Assembly: GCF_043641665.1 (NCBI RefSeq)
Contig: NC_092181.1
Location: forward strand, 2,919,421 to 2,983,420
From: Enoplosus armatus
Taxonomy: Eukaryota; Chordata; Actinopteri; Centrarchiformes; Enoplosidae
DNA: 64,000 nucleotides
Reading direction: 5' to 3'
Below, one piece after another: positions 12,701 through 22,603 of this stretch. The notes under the pieces are model-generated. The model did not search any database. It was given only the letters and a program-made list of their open reading frames with translations, and was not told where the DNA came from. The position numbers were made by a program, and so were the translations under genes. The stretch's first letter is position 1, and each line of letters starts with the position of its first letter.

Positions 12701-15597
12701 TTCTTTGACGTGGAGCGTGAGCGTAAACTCCACGCCTTGGCAGCAAACTGCGAGGAGGGCGAGGGCTCCAGTGGCTTCCTGACACCAAATGACAGCCTGG
12801 CCTCCAGCCCAGCGCCATCAACAGGCACCAACTACTCCAACGGCAGCTCACGACACTCCTGTGGCTCCTCTGGAGGATCCAGGTCCTACCTGCCAGACCG
12901 CCTGCAGATTGTCAAACCTCTGGAAGGTAAAAGCTTCAGCTTGATGCTGTGTCTTATCTGTTTCTTGTAGCTTATTCCTGCATATGTGGAGTCACAATGG
13001 AGCCTAAGAATGTGTTGGTAAAGATCCCAACAAGGCTGGCAGGTTAGTCTGTGGTGCCAATTACATACCACATGTGCAAGGCAAAAGTTTAATGACTTGA
13101 TTACAAAAGTAAAACTATTATATTACATGTGACTAATTTAGGAATGAGATGACTTACACACACATTTAATTAAAAAAACAGGTCTTAGCTGGTTGGGTCA
13201 GATTTGAACCTTTCTTCTTGCTGTAAGATTACAGTATTCAAGGTACTCTCTGGAGGTTTTGACCACTAGTAGCGCTATGGAGCAATGTAGAGTGGTTGCC
13301 CTTTTCATTTATTGCCCAATATCTCATGCACATGCATGAGGACGCACATGCACAGTCCTGCTGATGGTTTCACGCTATTCCACTGATCAGCACTAACAAT
13401 GCGCCAAAAAAGGTTTCAAGTTCTTCCAAAAGTCGGTTTAGCGGATGTTATGTGGAACAAAATGCATTTAACACCTTTATTAGACTTCAAGGATACACAA
13501 AATGCATTTTGATGAGAAACTGTAAATGTGAACATATATACATATTTTGCCAGACTTTGCAACCCATAAGACCAGGGTCTTTTGGGGAATCTACCTTTTA
13601 TAAAAGGGTAGCTGCAGGTCTTAAAATGTCTTAAAAAGCATTGAATTCAGTTTCCTCAAGAAGAGGCCTTTTTTGGGCTGTCAGGAGACGTTACACTTAT
13701 AAACTAAAAGTGGGATTGTTTAGGCCATATATTCAGTTTTTTTTCATCATCCTTTGGTTAGTTATTTACAACAGTCTAAACAACATGTAACTGCGTTGTA
13801 TTACAACATTCTTCAACTGCAGTTCCCTCTGACTCTCTCGTCGTCAGGCTCGGTGACTCTGCATCAGTGGCAGCAGTTGGCCAAACCAAACCTGGGAGGC
13901 ATCCTGCACCCACGCCCGGGCGTCCTGACTAAAGACTTCAGGGAGCTTGAGGTCGACATACAGCACGTCTACAGTCTGAACGACCTGGAGGAGGACGAAC
14001 CAGACCTGTCGCAGTTCTCTGGAGCGCATGGCATGGGTAAGACGCATGTAAACACACGTACACTTGCTACGTACTTCTATTAGTTTTGTCATTCCTGTTC
14101 ACGTCATTAAATGCCCTCTAAAATCAATGTTTCCTGCTTTCTCTCCTCATTAGTCAAGTTTGCATGTGCGTATTCCATCAGTTGTGTAGTATAACTGTAG
14201 TTTCCAGCTTCTTGTAGTTTCTCTTTCGGTGTCATTTTCTTCATGTGTAGTTTAATGCGGCTTTTTTCCCTCCATGACCTCACAGTCTCTCCATCCGGTC
14301 CCAACCTCCCTCAGACCTCTCCCACACATACCATTACCACCTGCCAAGTCCTCCAACCCTCCCTTCTCATCCCCTCCTTCTCCACTAGGTAAGAATATAC
14401 ATACTGTACATTACTGTACCACTGCCTTTGTAGGGGTTTTTTGAGCATGCTGTCTTGTCTTCGTGTTTTTGTCACAGCCCGGACCAAGTCAATTAACTTC
14501 TTGGATAATTTGATTTTGTATTGTTGTGATGGACTGTTCTTTAATCCAAAACTTCTTTTTCAGCGTCACTTTCATTCAGTAAGTGTGGATATTCCAGATG
14601 TTTCGTCTCGTCAATGCTGCTTTTTTTTCTTTCCCTTAACTTATTCTCTGTGCTTCCACAGTGACAGGAAACGTCTGTCGAGGCTCTTTCTCCAACTCTA
14701 AAAGGAGCCTTCGGGGCAAAGTAAGAGTTGAGGGTTATGGATAAACTGTGAATGCTCGATTTCAACGTCAATGACGGAGTGACACAGTAGCTAGTAGTAG
14801 TTTGTGTAATTAATAACATCAAGGTTTATAATTTATGAAGCCTTTTCTGCTTAAATTTACAAAAGTCTTAGTACTTACACATCCTGCGCCTCCTACTAAC
14901 ACACTAAAGGCGGCTGCGCTGTTACATCTGCTACACTACATGGTTTAATGTCTCTTGCCCTTTTTAAGATTTTAGGATCTCAACAAACCACCAGATCCTG
15001 TTTCATCCTGGCTGCCACACTAACATCATGTTTATCCGTCTTACAGAACGACACTAACAACAAATGAAACAGAGTCTGTTTACACTGTCTTGTGTTTTTA
15101 TTCTTTTGTGTATGAGTTTGCGTGTATGAGTTTGCATGTTTGCGCAACAAGAAACCATTTAGTTTTCTCATTTATTGTGCTTTATTTTAGTTTTTAAGCA
15201 TTATTTTTCTTCCGTTGGCAGCGTTTGCTCTTTCGGCCTGCCATCTTGTCGGAACTGTGAGCTCCTGAGCACTTCATCGCCGTCCCACCAGCAGCATTTT
15301 GGCCTGGGAGGCCGGACCACCACCACCACCACCACCACCACCAATGTAACCGCTTCATCACTGGGACTCGTGCAGCTGCTGCATGAGCGTGGCATCTCAG
15401 CCTCTCCTTACCCCCACCACAACCTGCACTACAGCCAGAGTACAAAACCTTCACGCTCCGCAGCAGGAGGCTCATCGTCGGACAAAGAGACAAGAGGGAA
15501 CATTTTCAGTTTGAACTTGGTGGAGAAGCTTCAGACTCTGGGGCTGCACAGAGTGGCAGCCTGGGGGATGATGGGCCGCACTGGCAAAGAGGGTTGA
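3282..15597 (+). CDS. hap1: Huntingtin-associated protein 1 (HAP1/TRAK family motor adaptor), 14 coding exons
   Basis: Adaptor that links cargo (vesicles, mitochondria, receptors) to dynein-dynactin and kinesin-1. Coding exons read as 3282-3486, 7297-7373, 7642-7758, 7865-7959, 8507-8615, 9367-9445, 9534-9664, 9893-9967, 10527-10738, 12177-12395, 12589-12926, 13848-14036, 14286-14388 and 15222-15597. All phases agree, giving 774 codons. Residues about 69-365 match the HAP1_N coiled-coil region: VLCSDRVGQVTKTY, then the dynein light-intermediate-chain box with AARIG near residues 102-106, then SMRDDLLQFY, the QQEEISSLLAQIVDLQ segment and MDSLAAEIEG. The C-terminal half keeps TRAK-like blocks: RVFETVKVVN, SYLPDRLQIVKPLEGS, LHQWQQLAKPNLGGIL, TITTCQVLQPS and SLGLVQLLHERGISA. 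TRAK1/2 share these blocks; the gastrin and keratin neighbours decide for hap1. Exon 1 has an acidic run and an Asn run, and the last exon a Thr run. Intron 8 uses a GC donor. Exon 1 is the least certain exon, supported by phase only. Confidence 0.88.
3315..3324 (+). promoter_or_regulatory. hap1: Strong Kozak context at second in-frame ATG of hap1
   Basis: The ATG at 3321 sits in GCCACCATGG, an ideal vertebrate initiation context. The first in-frame ATG at 3282 (aactgATGg) is weaker. The protein may therefore start 13 residues later, at Met14, or from both sites by leaky scanning. Confidence 0.55.
3347..3459 (+). repeat. hap1: Homopolymer-coding tracts in hap1 exon 1
   Basis: GAG/GAA codons give a run of six or more Glu. 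Further on, a mixed AAT/AAC run encodes about ten consecutive Asn before KDSLCREV. The low-complexity codons are coding microsatellites and are likely to vary in length between individuals. Confidence 0.7.
8846..8905. repeat. Dispersed teleost repeat edge
   Basis: A CATC repeat followed by ATTATCTATAACTGCTTATC and then GGGTCGCGGGGG. This combination is the recognisable start of a repeat seen all over teleost genomes. It lies in the hap1 intron between the exons at 8507 and 9367. The rest of the element has decayed here. Confidence 0.6.
9672..9720. repeat. AC microsatellite beside a hap1 splice donor
   Basis: About 24 uninterrupted AC units begin 7 bp after the GT of the donor that ends the hap1 exon 9534-9664. 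Confidence 0.95.
9968..9969 (+). promoter_or_regulatory. hap1: Non-canonical GC splice donor, hap1 intron 8
   Basis: The exon 9893-9967 ends ...AAATCAGAG followed by gcaaga, with no usable GT nearby. Joining here to the acceptor at 10525-10526 gives KLKSE-LKDLQDKYSEC, the same order as TRAK proteins (LTAELRELEDKYAEC). AG|GCAAG is the normal form of the minor GC-AG intron class, in which the rest of the donor is a strong consensus. Confidence 0.8.
10968..11243 (-). CDS. Antisense exon-like frame of unknown identity inside hap1 intron
   Basis: On the minus strand a 276-nt open stretch runs from an acceptor-like CTTTCAG to a donor-like AACAG|GTAGG. It begins and ends in phase 2, as a symmetric internal exon would. 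It encodes 91 full codons, rich in Lys, Arg, Glu and Leu with a heptad-like pattern (for example ALTRALQSAKKTNQKLASLN and KLRKQVKEFMRMEIRW), so it is probably coiled coil. I do not recognise the protein, and it does not match HAP1. No partner exons, promoter or poly(A) site could be assigned nearby. It could be one exon of a nested antisense gene, a relic of a duplicated gene, or a piece of a mobile element. Confidence 0.35.
14662..14720 (+). other. hap1: Possible alternative hap1 exon giving a truncated C terminus
   Basis: A 59-nt stretch with acceptor TTCCACAG and donor AAA|GTAAGAG lies between hap1 exons 14286-14388 and 15222-15597. Joined from the exon ending at 14036, it reads VTGNVCRGSFSNSKRSLRGK, then meets a stop soon after entering the last exon. 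Joined from the exon ending at 14388, it reads SDRKRLSRLFLQL and stops inside itself. Skipping it keeps the full frame. It could be an alternative or poison exon, or merely a pseudo-exon. Confidence 0.3.
15319..15345 (+). repeat. hap1: ACC repeat coding a poly-Thr tract in hap1
   Basis: Nine ACC codons in a row encode Thr in the last hap1 exon, just before NVTASSLGLVQLL. TRAK1/2 have only a short STTT at the matching place, so this is a local expansion of an existing Ser/Thr stretch. Confidence 0.85.
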
Positions 15598-15780
15598 TGG
15601 GGGCTGTTCACCACTTAACTCCACTCTCATTCACCGTAGTGACTTTACATCCAGCCATGTGATTCCCACTGTGCAGTTCAGGGCATCTTGAAAACATAAA
15701 GCCACAGGATGTGCTAGAGCCATACTTAAGTTGTCGGTAGTGTACAGTGATATTCTTTTCTATGAATTTGTGTACAGTAG

Positions 15781-15781
<1 letters not shown>

Positions 15782-15829
<48 letters not shown>
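15782..15829. repeat. TG microsatellite in hap1 3' UTR
   Basis: Twenty-four uninterrupted TG units. Confidence 0.95.
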
Positions 15830-15830
<1 letters not shown>

Positions 15831-16844
15831 CATCTTCATCTCAGGACAACCACCTGATCACCAGTCTGTTTGACTGCGACCTGCAGAAGTAGCTTCTTTT
15901 TACACACAAAAAAATAGAAATATCATGAAGAAAAAAAAATGTTTTATACTTTGTTTGGTGACTGTCGTTTCACACGTCTCCACAGCCACTGGTTTTAAAA
16001 GAAACCCTCATCACCTGTCATTTTTGTTTGTTACCAAAGTGGAACATCACTCATGTGTAAATAACAAAGTTGTCATTTGGGAAAGTAAAAAAAAAAAAAA
16101 AAAAGACCACGCGCAGTAAATTATTGTTAGTTGAAACCACAAACCAATGCTGTCACACTGAAGAACCTTGGAATGCACTAAAATACACTCTGGTCTTCCT
16201 GCTTATTCGCTGCTACATCGAGAAAAGCATGTTGTATATAAGATTGTCACATATACTGAATGAAACACTTGATCAAGAAGCATTGCGATGACATCTGCCC
16301 CAAACTGGGACGGACGATACGCTGACCGAATCATGTTGTTATGGCTGCGTGCAGTACAGTGTCACCTGCCAGATGATGGAATTTCTGACCCTGTGGACTT
16401 TATCCTGAGCCAAACCTCCCCAGAAACAAACCAGGTCTGCCATGGTGCATCATCAATGGGATTTTTAGAAGCAATACGTATATTTTCTGTGCTGTGCTGA
16501 CTGAAAATCTCGCTCGTGCAAATCTGCTGTATTTCATCAGGAATTTTGCAGTTGCTGGGATATACATGAAATGAAAAAAATTGTTTTGGACATTCAGAGT
16601 GAATTGTCAATGAAGTTAAGGGGAATCCCGTCTTTGGCATGTTTCTTTGAATCTTTCTGAACAATCAGCTGTAGCAAAAAGGCATAGGATACTTTGGATT
16701 AAAAAAGGGAAGAAATCCTAAACACAGATTATAATAATTTGTGTTCTGAATCAACCAAACTACTGTTTCTCTGCACTACTGTTTGCTCTGTTCTGTGTTT
16801 GCATCACGGCTGTATATGTCTGTGTGTAAATTTGACCACCTGTG

Positions 16845-16850
16845 AATAAA
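16845..16850 (+). promoter_or_regulatory. hap1: hap1 poly(A) signal
   Basis: AATAAA in the context TGTGAATAAAACTTTGC, 1.25 kb after the hap1 stop. It is the last canonical signal before the oppositely oriented gast gene. Confidence 0.7.
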
Positions 16851-16934
16851 ACTTTGCATTTCCATCCAGCACAGTTTTGCCTCTCTGTTCACCTCATGAA
16901 CACATAAGACTATTGTGATCAATCTGCAAAATAG

Positions 16935-16940
16935 TTTATT
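16935..16940 (-). promoter_or_regulatory. gast: gast poly(A) signal
   Basis: TTTATT on the plus strand is AATAAA on the minus strand, about 90 bp after the gastrin stop codon. It lies about 85 bp from the hap1 signal on the other strand, so the two transcripts end face to face. Confidence 0.7.
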
Positions 16941-17031
16941 TATAAAGTTGCAGGGAAAGTGGAACATTGACTTCATATAAAATCTGAACAAAAAGCAGTC
17001 AGTCTCAGGTTGTTGTTGGCACTGTTGACTC

Positions 17032-17520
17032 TCACTCTGCGTCCCGGCGTCCGAAGTCCACCCAGCCCTGGTAGTCTCGATCTGACATGCACTCCGAATT
17101 CATCACCTCTGTGAACAAACCATTCCTACATGAACCACATACAAGGGTTCAGTACACAGATCTTAGCATCTTCCTGGATCTATGCCCACTCACTCCTTGT
17201 CTTATTGATACAAGCAAAACAAAGCAATCAGAGAAGAACTTTCACGCCCTGACCCGCAGCATACCTGAAATTGCTTGCATTATTTGTTTGGTCACAATCT
17301 CGCGTTCATCCTCCGATAGGTGTGCCCGTCTCTCCATCCGTGCAGAGCGAGTCTGAGGCGGCTCCCGTCTGCCAGCCGACTCTCTCACTTTCTCCCTCTT
17401 GGCTAGAAGCTGCTGGAGTATGTCAGCCTCTCCAGCCGCAGAGGATTCAGGTGAGGAGGCCGCACCGGACACGAGCAGTGCAACCAACAGTGCAAACACC
17501 ACAAGAACTTTCCCTGACAT
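17032..17520 (-). CDS. gast: Preprogastrin (gastrin/CCK family hormone precursor)
   Basis: Secreted gut hormone acting on CCK-type receptors to control acid secretion and digestion. Coding exons on the minus strand are 17265-17520 and 17108-17032, joined in phase 1, 110 residues. The start is ATGTCAGGG at 17520; an upstream in-frame codon at 17532 falls in the intron before the acceptor TACGCAG. Residues 1 to about 22 form a signal peptide (MSGKVLVVFALLVALLVSG). The middle is a basic spacer with possible single-Arg cleavage sites. The end reads DYQGWVDFGRRDAE: the bioactive tail WVDF, a Gly for amidation, the RR cleavage site and a short acidic flank. Tyr is seventh from the amidated Phe, the CCK-like place, and Val replaces the Met of mammalian WMDF, as known in fish gastrins. 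A cck paralogue would be expected to read WMDF. The hap1 and keratin neighbours also fit gast. Confidence 0.93.
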
Positions 17521-17615
17521 GTCTGCGTACAAGAAGAAAAGAGTTTTTGGTCAAATCAGATTTACATTTACTCAAACAGACAAAATAACTGTCCAAAAAG
17601 ACAAAGTTACTGTAC

Positions 17616-17672
17616 CTGTGAGGACAGGATGAGATATGTGCACAGTGAAGAGTTGTGCTTCTGTTGCAATTC
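17616..17672 (-). other. gast: gast 5' non-coding exon (inferred)
   Basis: A donor TCACAG|GTACAG ends this stretch on the minus strand, and an acceptor TACGCAG lies just before the ATG exon. This gives the untranslated first exon typical of gastrin/CCK genes. The outer edge is estimated from the TATA box about 25-30 bp upstream. Confidence 0.55.
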
Positions 17673-17696
17673 TGGTGATTCTGAGCAGATCTGCCC

Positions 17697-17703
17697 TTTT
17701 TAT
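17697..17703 (-). promoter_or_regulatory. gast: gast TATA box
   Basis: TATAAAA on the minus strand, followed by AGGGCAG, correctly placed ahead of the inferred non-coding exon. Confidence 0.75.
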
Positions 17704-19779
17704 ACCACAAGTTTGGTGTAAGCGATGAGGACTAAAATCATACAGTGTTCTCTGATTGATTGGTAGACGGACGCTTCGGGAGGATGTGCGTAAAGGAAAT
17801 GATGGACCACTACATCCACACACCCATTATTATGCTCTTCACTTACCTGGAAAGGCCTTTTTTGCACTGCAATAATAATAAAACAAGTCAATGTGTTTAC
17901 ATAAGAAATCCAATACTCAAATACAGAGGATCTGATGTAACCATGGAGACACCGGCTGGAGGCTGGAAACAGGGGTGTCTGCCGTTCACAAGTTATCAAC
18001 TGTCTCTCTAATCAGATATATCTGAGCATCAGCAGTTTCTATTATTCTAACACACATGTTGGAAGAAGACACGTTCTGTGCTCCATGTGCCTTCATTTCC
18101 ACACTGTATGGACTGTATACATCAGTGTTTCACTTTTCAAAGTGTGTATAATTTAATGATTGGTTGGAGGTGATTATTGCCTGGCCTGGACTTTCCAGGT
18201 GACGTACACTCTACCCTTTTAGTAGAAATACTACAGAGGGTGGCTGTTTACATACTGTATAGATTTGTGGCACAGTTATTGTGTATCCAGTTTCCACTGA
18301 CAATAATAAGTGATGTATAATGTCTAGAGAAACGGAGAAACAACATGCACATAGCCTTAAAATATGTTCTCCCAGGCAGTGAAAGCATCACCCAGTCAGC
18401 TGGATTTACTCCATAGCAGTGCCTGGGTGATTATGTGCTCCACTTTGATTTATGCAGTGAGTAGAAGTGACAGCAACACAATGGAAAGCAGAGAATGCAC
18501 ATGTCCACCTGCACAATGCCACAGGATGCTCTGAGCTGGCTGTCGGGTAAATCTGAGCAGCCTTACAGCAAATTAATTACGCTGACAATAATCTCGTTGG
18601 AATGTTACTCGTGAAGTTTGTTTGATCTCGGTAATTATATCTAATAATCCTGTGGTGGAAACACAATCTCAGGTCATAAGATTTGACATTTAGGCTCTCA
18701 CCAGACTGGTGTGACAGTCTTACACCCATCAGTGAAATCTGATAAACGTCCCAGAAACCGCACGCTGTGGACAGCTTGTTCCTTCGAACTTTGAACGTTC
18801 ACTTCCTCTCAGCTCTGTGTCAACTTAGAGAATTCTTTAATTCTAAGTTGCAGGACTTTTAAGACTGGTGAAAGGCCATGATGAGTCTTTTAATTACAGT
18901 ATGAATAAATTCATGATTGTGTCATGGTGTCAGTAAAACCACAATTTCTTCACCACACTTCTGTAGCTGCTTATCTCTCTCTGGTCTAACTTTCATTTTT
19001 TGGGTCCTGATCATGTCCATAAGTACTTAATAACAGCAACTGGTGCCTTTTTGGTTTACTGCAGTAAAAAAGAAGGGACATGGGTTAAAAACAAGCCATT
19101 TATTAAGATGGTGATGTAAACATTGTTACTCACACCAAATGAATTATCAATAATAACCAGATTAATAACAAGTTGCTGAAAAGACATTTAAGCTTAAACA
19201 CTAAAACAAAAATAACTAACCCTCAGAATCCTTTGGATTATGTTGCTAAATACAAATGTCAACAGTAGCTTGTCGCTGTAATGGTCTGTGTAAATATGGG
19301 TGTTAGTGAAAGCCACAGTCACTGTGGCGTGCAAAGATTTGTCTGTCTCTTTCCCCTGATGGGTGTGTCCCACAGTCGTTTGAGGTGGTTTGTATATTCT
19401 TGTGTCATTCACATCAGGAAACTATGTCAGATAAGCTTCCAATGAAAAGGCGTGGCAGTGTTTTGTGTGTGTGCATGCTGGGTTGGGGGTCTGGCTTTGA
19501 GATCACAGTCATGTTTGTAGAGACACATTTTCTAAATGACTTTTTATGTCAACAGCTATTAACTGTTTTGCCAACTCCCTTCGCTTTGCTGGAAAGGGCA
19601 GACATATTTGGGTACTCAAAACTAAACAGAAAGCAATTAAGAGGAACCAGTTTCACACATCTCGGTGTCCACGCCATTCCTTTCAGAGGTTTCTTTGACA
19701 TCTGTGCATGTTCACTGCAGTTTGAGCTGAGGAGAGGGTAAAACCTTGATGAGACTTAAATACAAATGAAAACATGACA

Positions 19780-19803
19780 ATGATGATGATGATGATGATG
19801 ATG
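19780..19803. repeat. TGA trinucleotide repeat
   Basis: Eight TGA units, followed by a short GGT run. Confidence 0.9.
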
Positions 19804-20089
19804 GTGGTGGTACAGGTAGCTGCAGAGAAAGTGTGACTGTTGTGAAACCATGCATTGACTGTCACTGCTGTGCTCTGGATGAACCTCATTAATAGTTGTT
19901 CTACAGCTCTACTATCATACCAAGGAGATGATACAGGTAGTTCAGTGGACAGGTAGATCTTCTCTGCTTTTAATATTATTCAGCCATATTTGCTTGCAGA
20001 GAAACATATTTAATTGGATGGATTCTAGACAGACCGGTCACAAAGTGTAAGAGTCAATGGTGTCCTTTCAAACAAGCTTCACTCATCCA

Positions 20090-20650
20090 CTGGTGGACCT
20101 CAAGGACGTGTTATATTCTTTACACAAACAGCCTTCAAAGTGAATACCACAACAGACACATTACAAAGGTGTAGATGTGTGCACTACAATGATGAATCTG
20201 TCTCATTGAGTCTGTCCTTCTGCATCGTGACATGGTTTGGGAACCTGAATCTGGCCAATAATGTGAAAGTGCCCCGTAAAGCTATAGGGGGTGAGTCAGC
20301 CGCAGCTCTCTTACCTTTACTATAGGCAGGTGCTAAGGATCCTGATCACACCCTGCAGAGGGAGTTTGAGCTCCTACCTTCAGGCCATAGATACAGAGTT
20401 TCTGCTGGGAGGACAAAAATATACAACACAGCAATTAGTAGCCTGAATTTGCAACAAGTGATCTCTGCACTTATAAACACTTTCTGTATTCAGCTTTTTG
20501 CACTGCCTTCATTTGAAGTGATCTTGCATTTGCACTGTTTGTCCTTGTGATCTGTCAAGACTGTTGCATTATGTGATTATGTTTTTTTTTTTTATGATGA
20601 ATGTGCCTTCTTTTGTGTGGGAAAATATAGTGACCCAAGGGTCAAGTCAA
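20090..20650 (+). mobile_element. Decayed LINE 3' end
   Basis: The stretch includes a frame reading HPAEGVELLPSG-like in decayed form (CTCCTACCTTCAGGCCATAG, then AGATACAGAGTTTC). This resembles the LLPSGRRYR motif near the C terminus of Rex/L2-type reverse-transcriptase proteins. It ends in GTCAAGTCAAGTCAA, a short tandem tail typical of such elements. Many stops show it is dead. Confidence 0.45.
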
Positions 20651-21276
20651 GTCAAACTATAATTTTGACTTTGCAATTTGCAAGTCTGCAATTTGTCAAA
20701 ATATTTCTTACCTTAAAGCGTGTCTATGTAACTTCAGCCGAACAGTGGCGACTATGAAAGGATGATAGTAAATGTTAAAACATAGTGTAACAGCGGCACA
20801 AAAAGAGAGGAGTCAGAAAAGACACCGAAATATGTATCTAATGTTTGCTAACACAAGCCACCATAAGCTACTGGTCATACCAGACCAGGTCAGGCTGTGA
20901 CCCCAAAACCCCTGAACGTAGTGAATTTAGGGTTTAGTTGTATTTCTTATAAATCCAACTTTTCATTTTGTAAGAGGGAGATTGTGTTTTTTCTTCGTCA
21001 GACATCGTCTGGCTTTAAAGGAAACACTAGAGGAAGTGAAGTGTGTGACATCTGAAGTATAACTGACAAGCAAAAACTATTATCTTCAGGATGGTTATCA
21101 GTTCGCCAGCCACCAAGCCTAGCCAGCCTGCCCAACGACATGTTCAACCAGTCTTCCCCAGATCGTAACTAAGCTTCTGTACACACCTATTAGGTTTTTT
21201 AAAAACAAAACAAGCATCTGCATACCACACATTGTTATGGCATGGAGCCAGGCGCCGTCTCCTTGTCTCAGAGTCC

Positions 21277-21283
21277 TATAAAA
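21277..21283 (+). promoter_or_regulatory. Keratin A TATA box
   Basis: TATAAAA, 104 bp upstream of the keratin A ATG. This leaves room for a 5' UTR of about 75 nt, as in other keratin genes. Confidence 0.75.
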
Positions 21284-21386
21284 TGCACAGCTGTCTCAGA
21301 CAGGGACACTCCTCGCAGTCTCTCCAGCTGTGATCATCACCTGCAGGTCACCTCCACCTCCAGCACCTCCACCTCCACCTCTCACC

Positions 21387-22566
21387 ATGTCTGTCTCTCT
21401 CAACCGCCAGAGCAGCTACAGCTCCCGCAGCATCTCCAGCGCCGTCAGCATGGGCGGAGGGATGCAGTTTGTCGGACTCGGCCAGAGCCGCATGTCCGCG
21501 GGATCCTTCCAGAACCGCGCGCCCAGCGTGTACGGGGGCGCCGGGGGTTTCGGGACCCGCATCTCCCAGTCGGCCTTCTCCTCCGGGGGTGCGACGTACG
21601 GCCAGTCTGCAGTGATCAACAACGAGAAGATGACCATGCAGAACCTCAACGACCGCCTGGCCTCCTACCTGCAGAAGGTAAGACATGATGATGATGATGA
21701 TGATGATGATACCTACAAATTGGGGCAACACTCTCACTTTCATGTGCTTTCCCTAAAGCCCTGGGAGAACACATCCCTCTGTTAGTGCTGCACACAGTCT
21801 TTGTTAGACCTGTACTGTAATTAGGCTATAAAATCTACACAATTAGCTAATTGCAAAGACATTTCAATGGGCTCAATTTGTTCCCTATAATACTGCTGCC
21901 TACACCTGATGAATGCTCAATACATTAATCTCTCCTAACACACACACATTCATACCTTACACGCATGCAGGGACACACACACAAAAGGTAAACTTTAAAG
22001 GACACGTTCACAATTTTTCCCGGCCTCTCTTAAAACAATAATCAGGTGTCCACATGCACATTGAAACAGGTTCTGATTGCTGTTATCATTCCTGCTATTC
22101 ATATCGGCCTTTAGCAGATCTTTTCCCAGTTTCAATGGAAGTGATAGAGGACATAATCCACTGTCCTCACTTTGAGCAAAAATGTGTTCCAAAGTTTATG
22201 TGAAGTCAATATGAGGCTGCAACAGTCTTGAGTTAGACAAGTTGCAGATATTAAAAAGTATAAATCATTGTAAAATAAACTACCCAACAATATATACCTC
22301 TACTTAAAATAAGCTCCATCTTGACCCGCTAAAACATTAAAATGCTTCTTCATTGATATTAATGCATTAGGCCTAATATAAAAAAAGAATACACTACTGG
22401 CAGGGAGCTTTCTGCTGCATAAAAAGTACATTTTGTTGATCATACTTACATAACTTTAACATAAGTGAAGAATTAAGAAAAGGATTTGAATACTTCTTCC
22501 ATCTCTGACAAAGAATCCAGTCAGACAGGATGCAGGTTAATGGACCTTATTAAAGGAAAGTAGACA

Positions 22567-22603
<37 letters not shown>

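Larger units (their letters stand above)
15598..16870 (+). other. hap1: hap1 3' untranslated region
   Basis: It runs from the TGA at 15595-15597 to shortly after the AATAAA at 16845-16850. It contains a TG repeat (15782-15829) and two A-rich runs near 15930 and 16089. TG repeats in transcribed RNA are binding sites for proteins such as TDP-43 and CELF. The extent of the UTR is inferred from the poly(A) signal only. Confidence 0.65.
17705..21276. other. Spacer between gast and keratin A
   Basis: Divergent upstream regions of gast (-) and keratin A (+). No coding exon recognised. It contains a TGA trinucleotide repeat (19780-19803) and a decayed LINE 3' end (about 20090-20650). Regulatory elements for both genes probably lie here but cannot be defined from one sequence. 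Confidence 0.55.

Noticed and set aside
3282..15597. Identity as trak1 or trak2
   Set aside because: C-terminal blocks are shared with TRAKs, but the gast and keratin neighbours and the short tail favour hap1. A gene tree would settle it.
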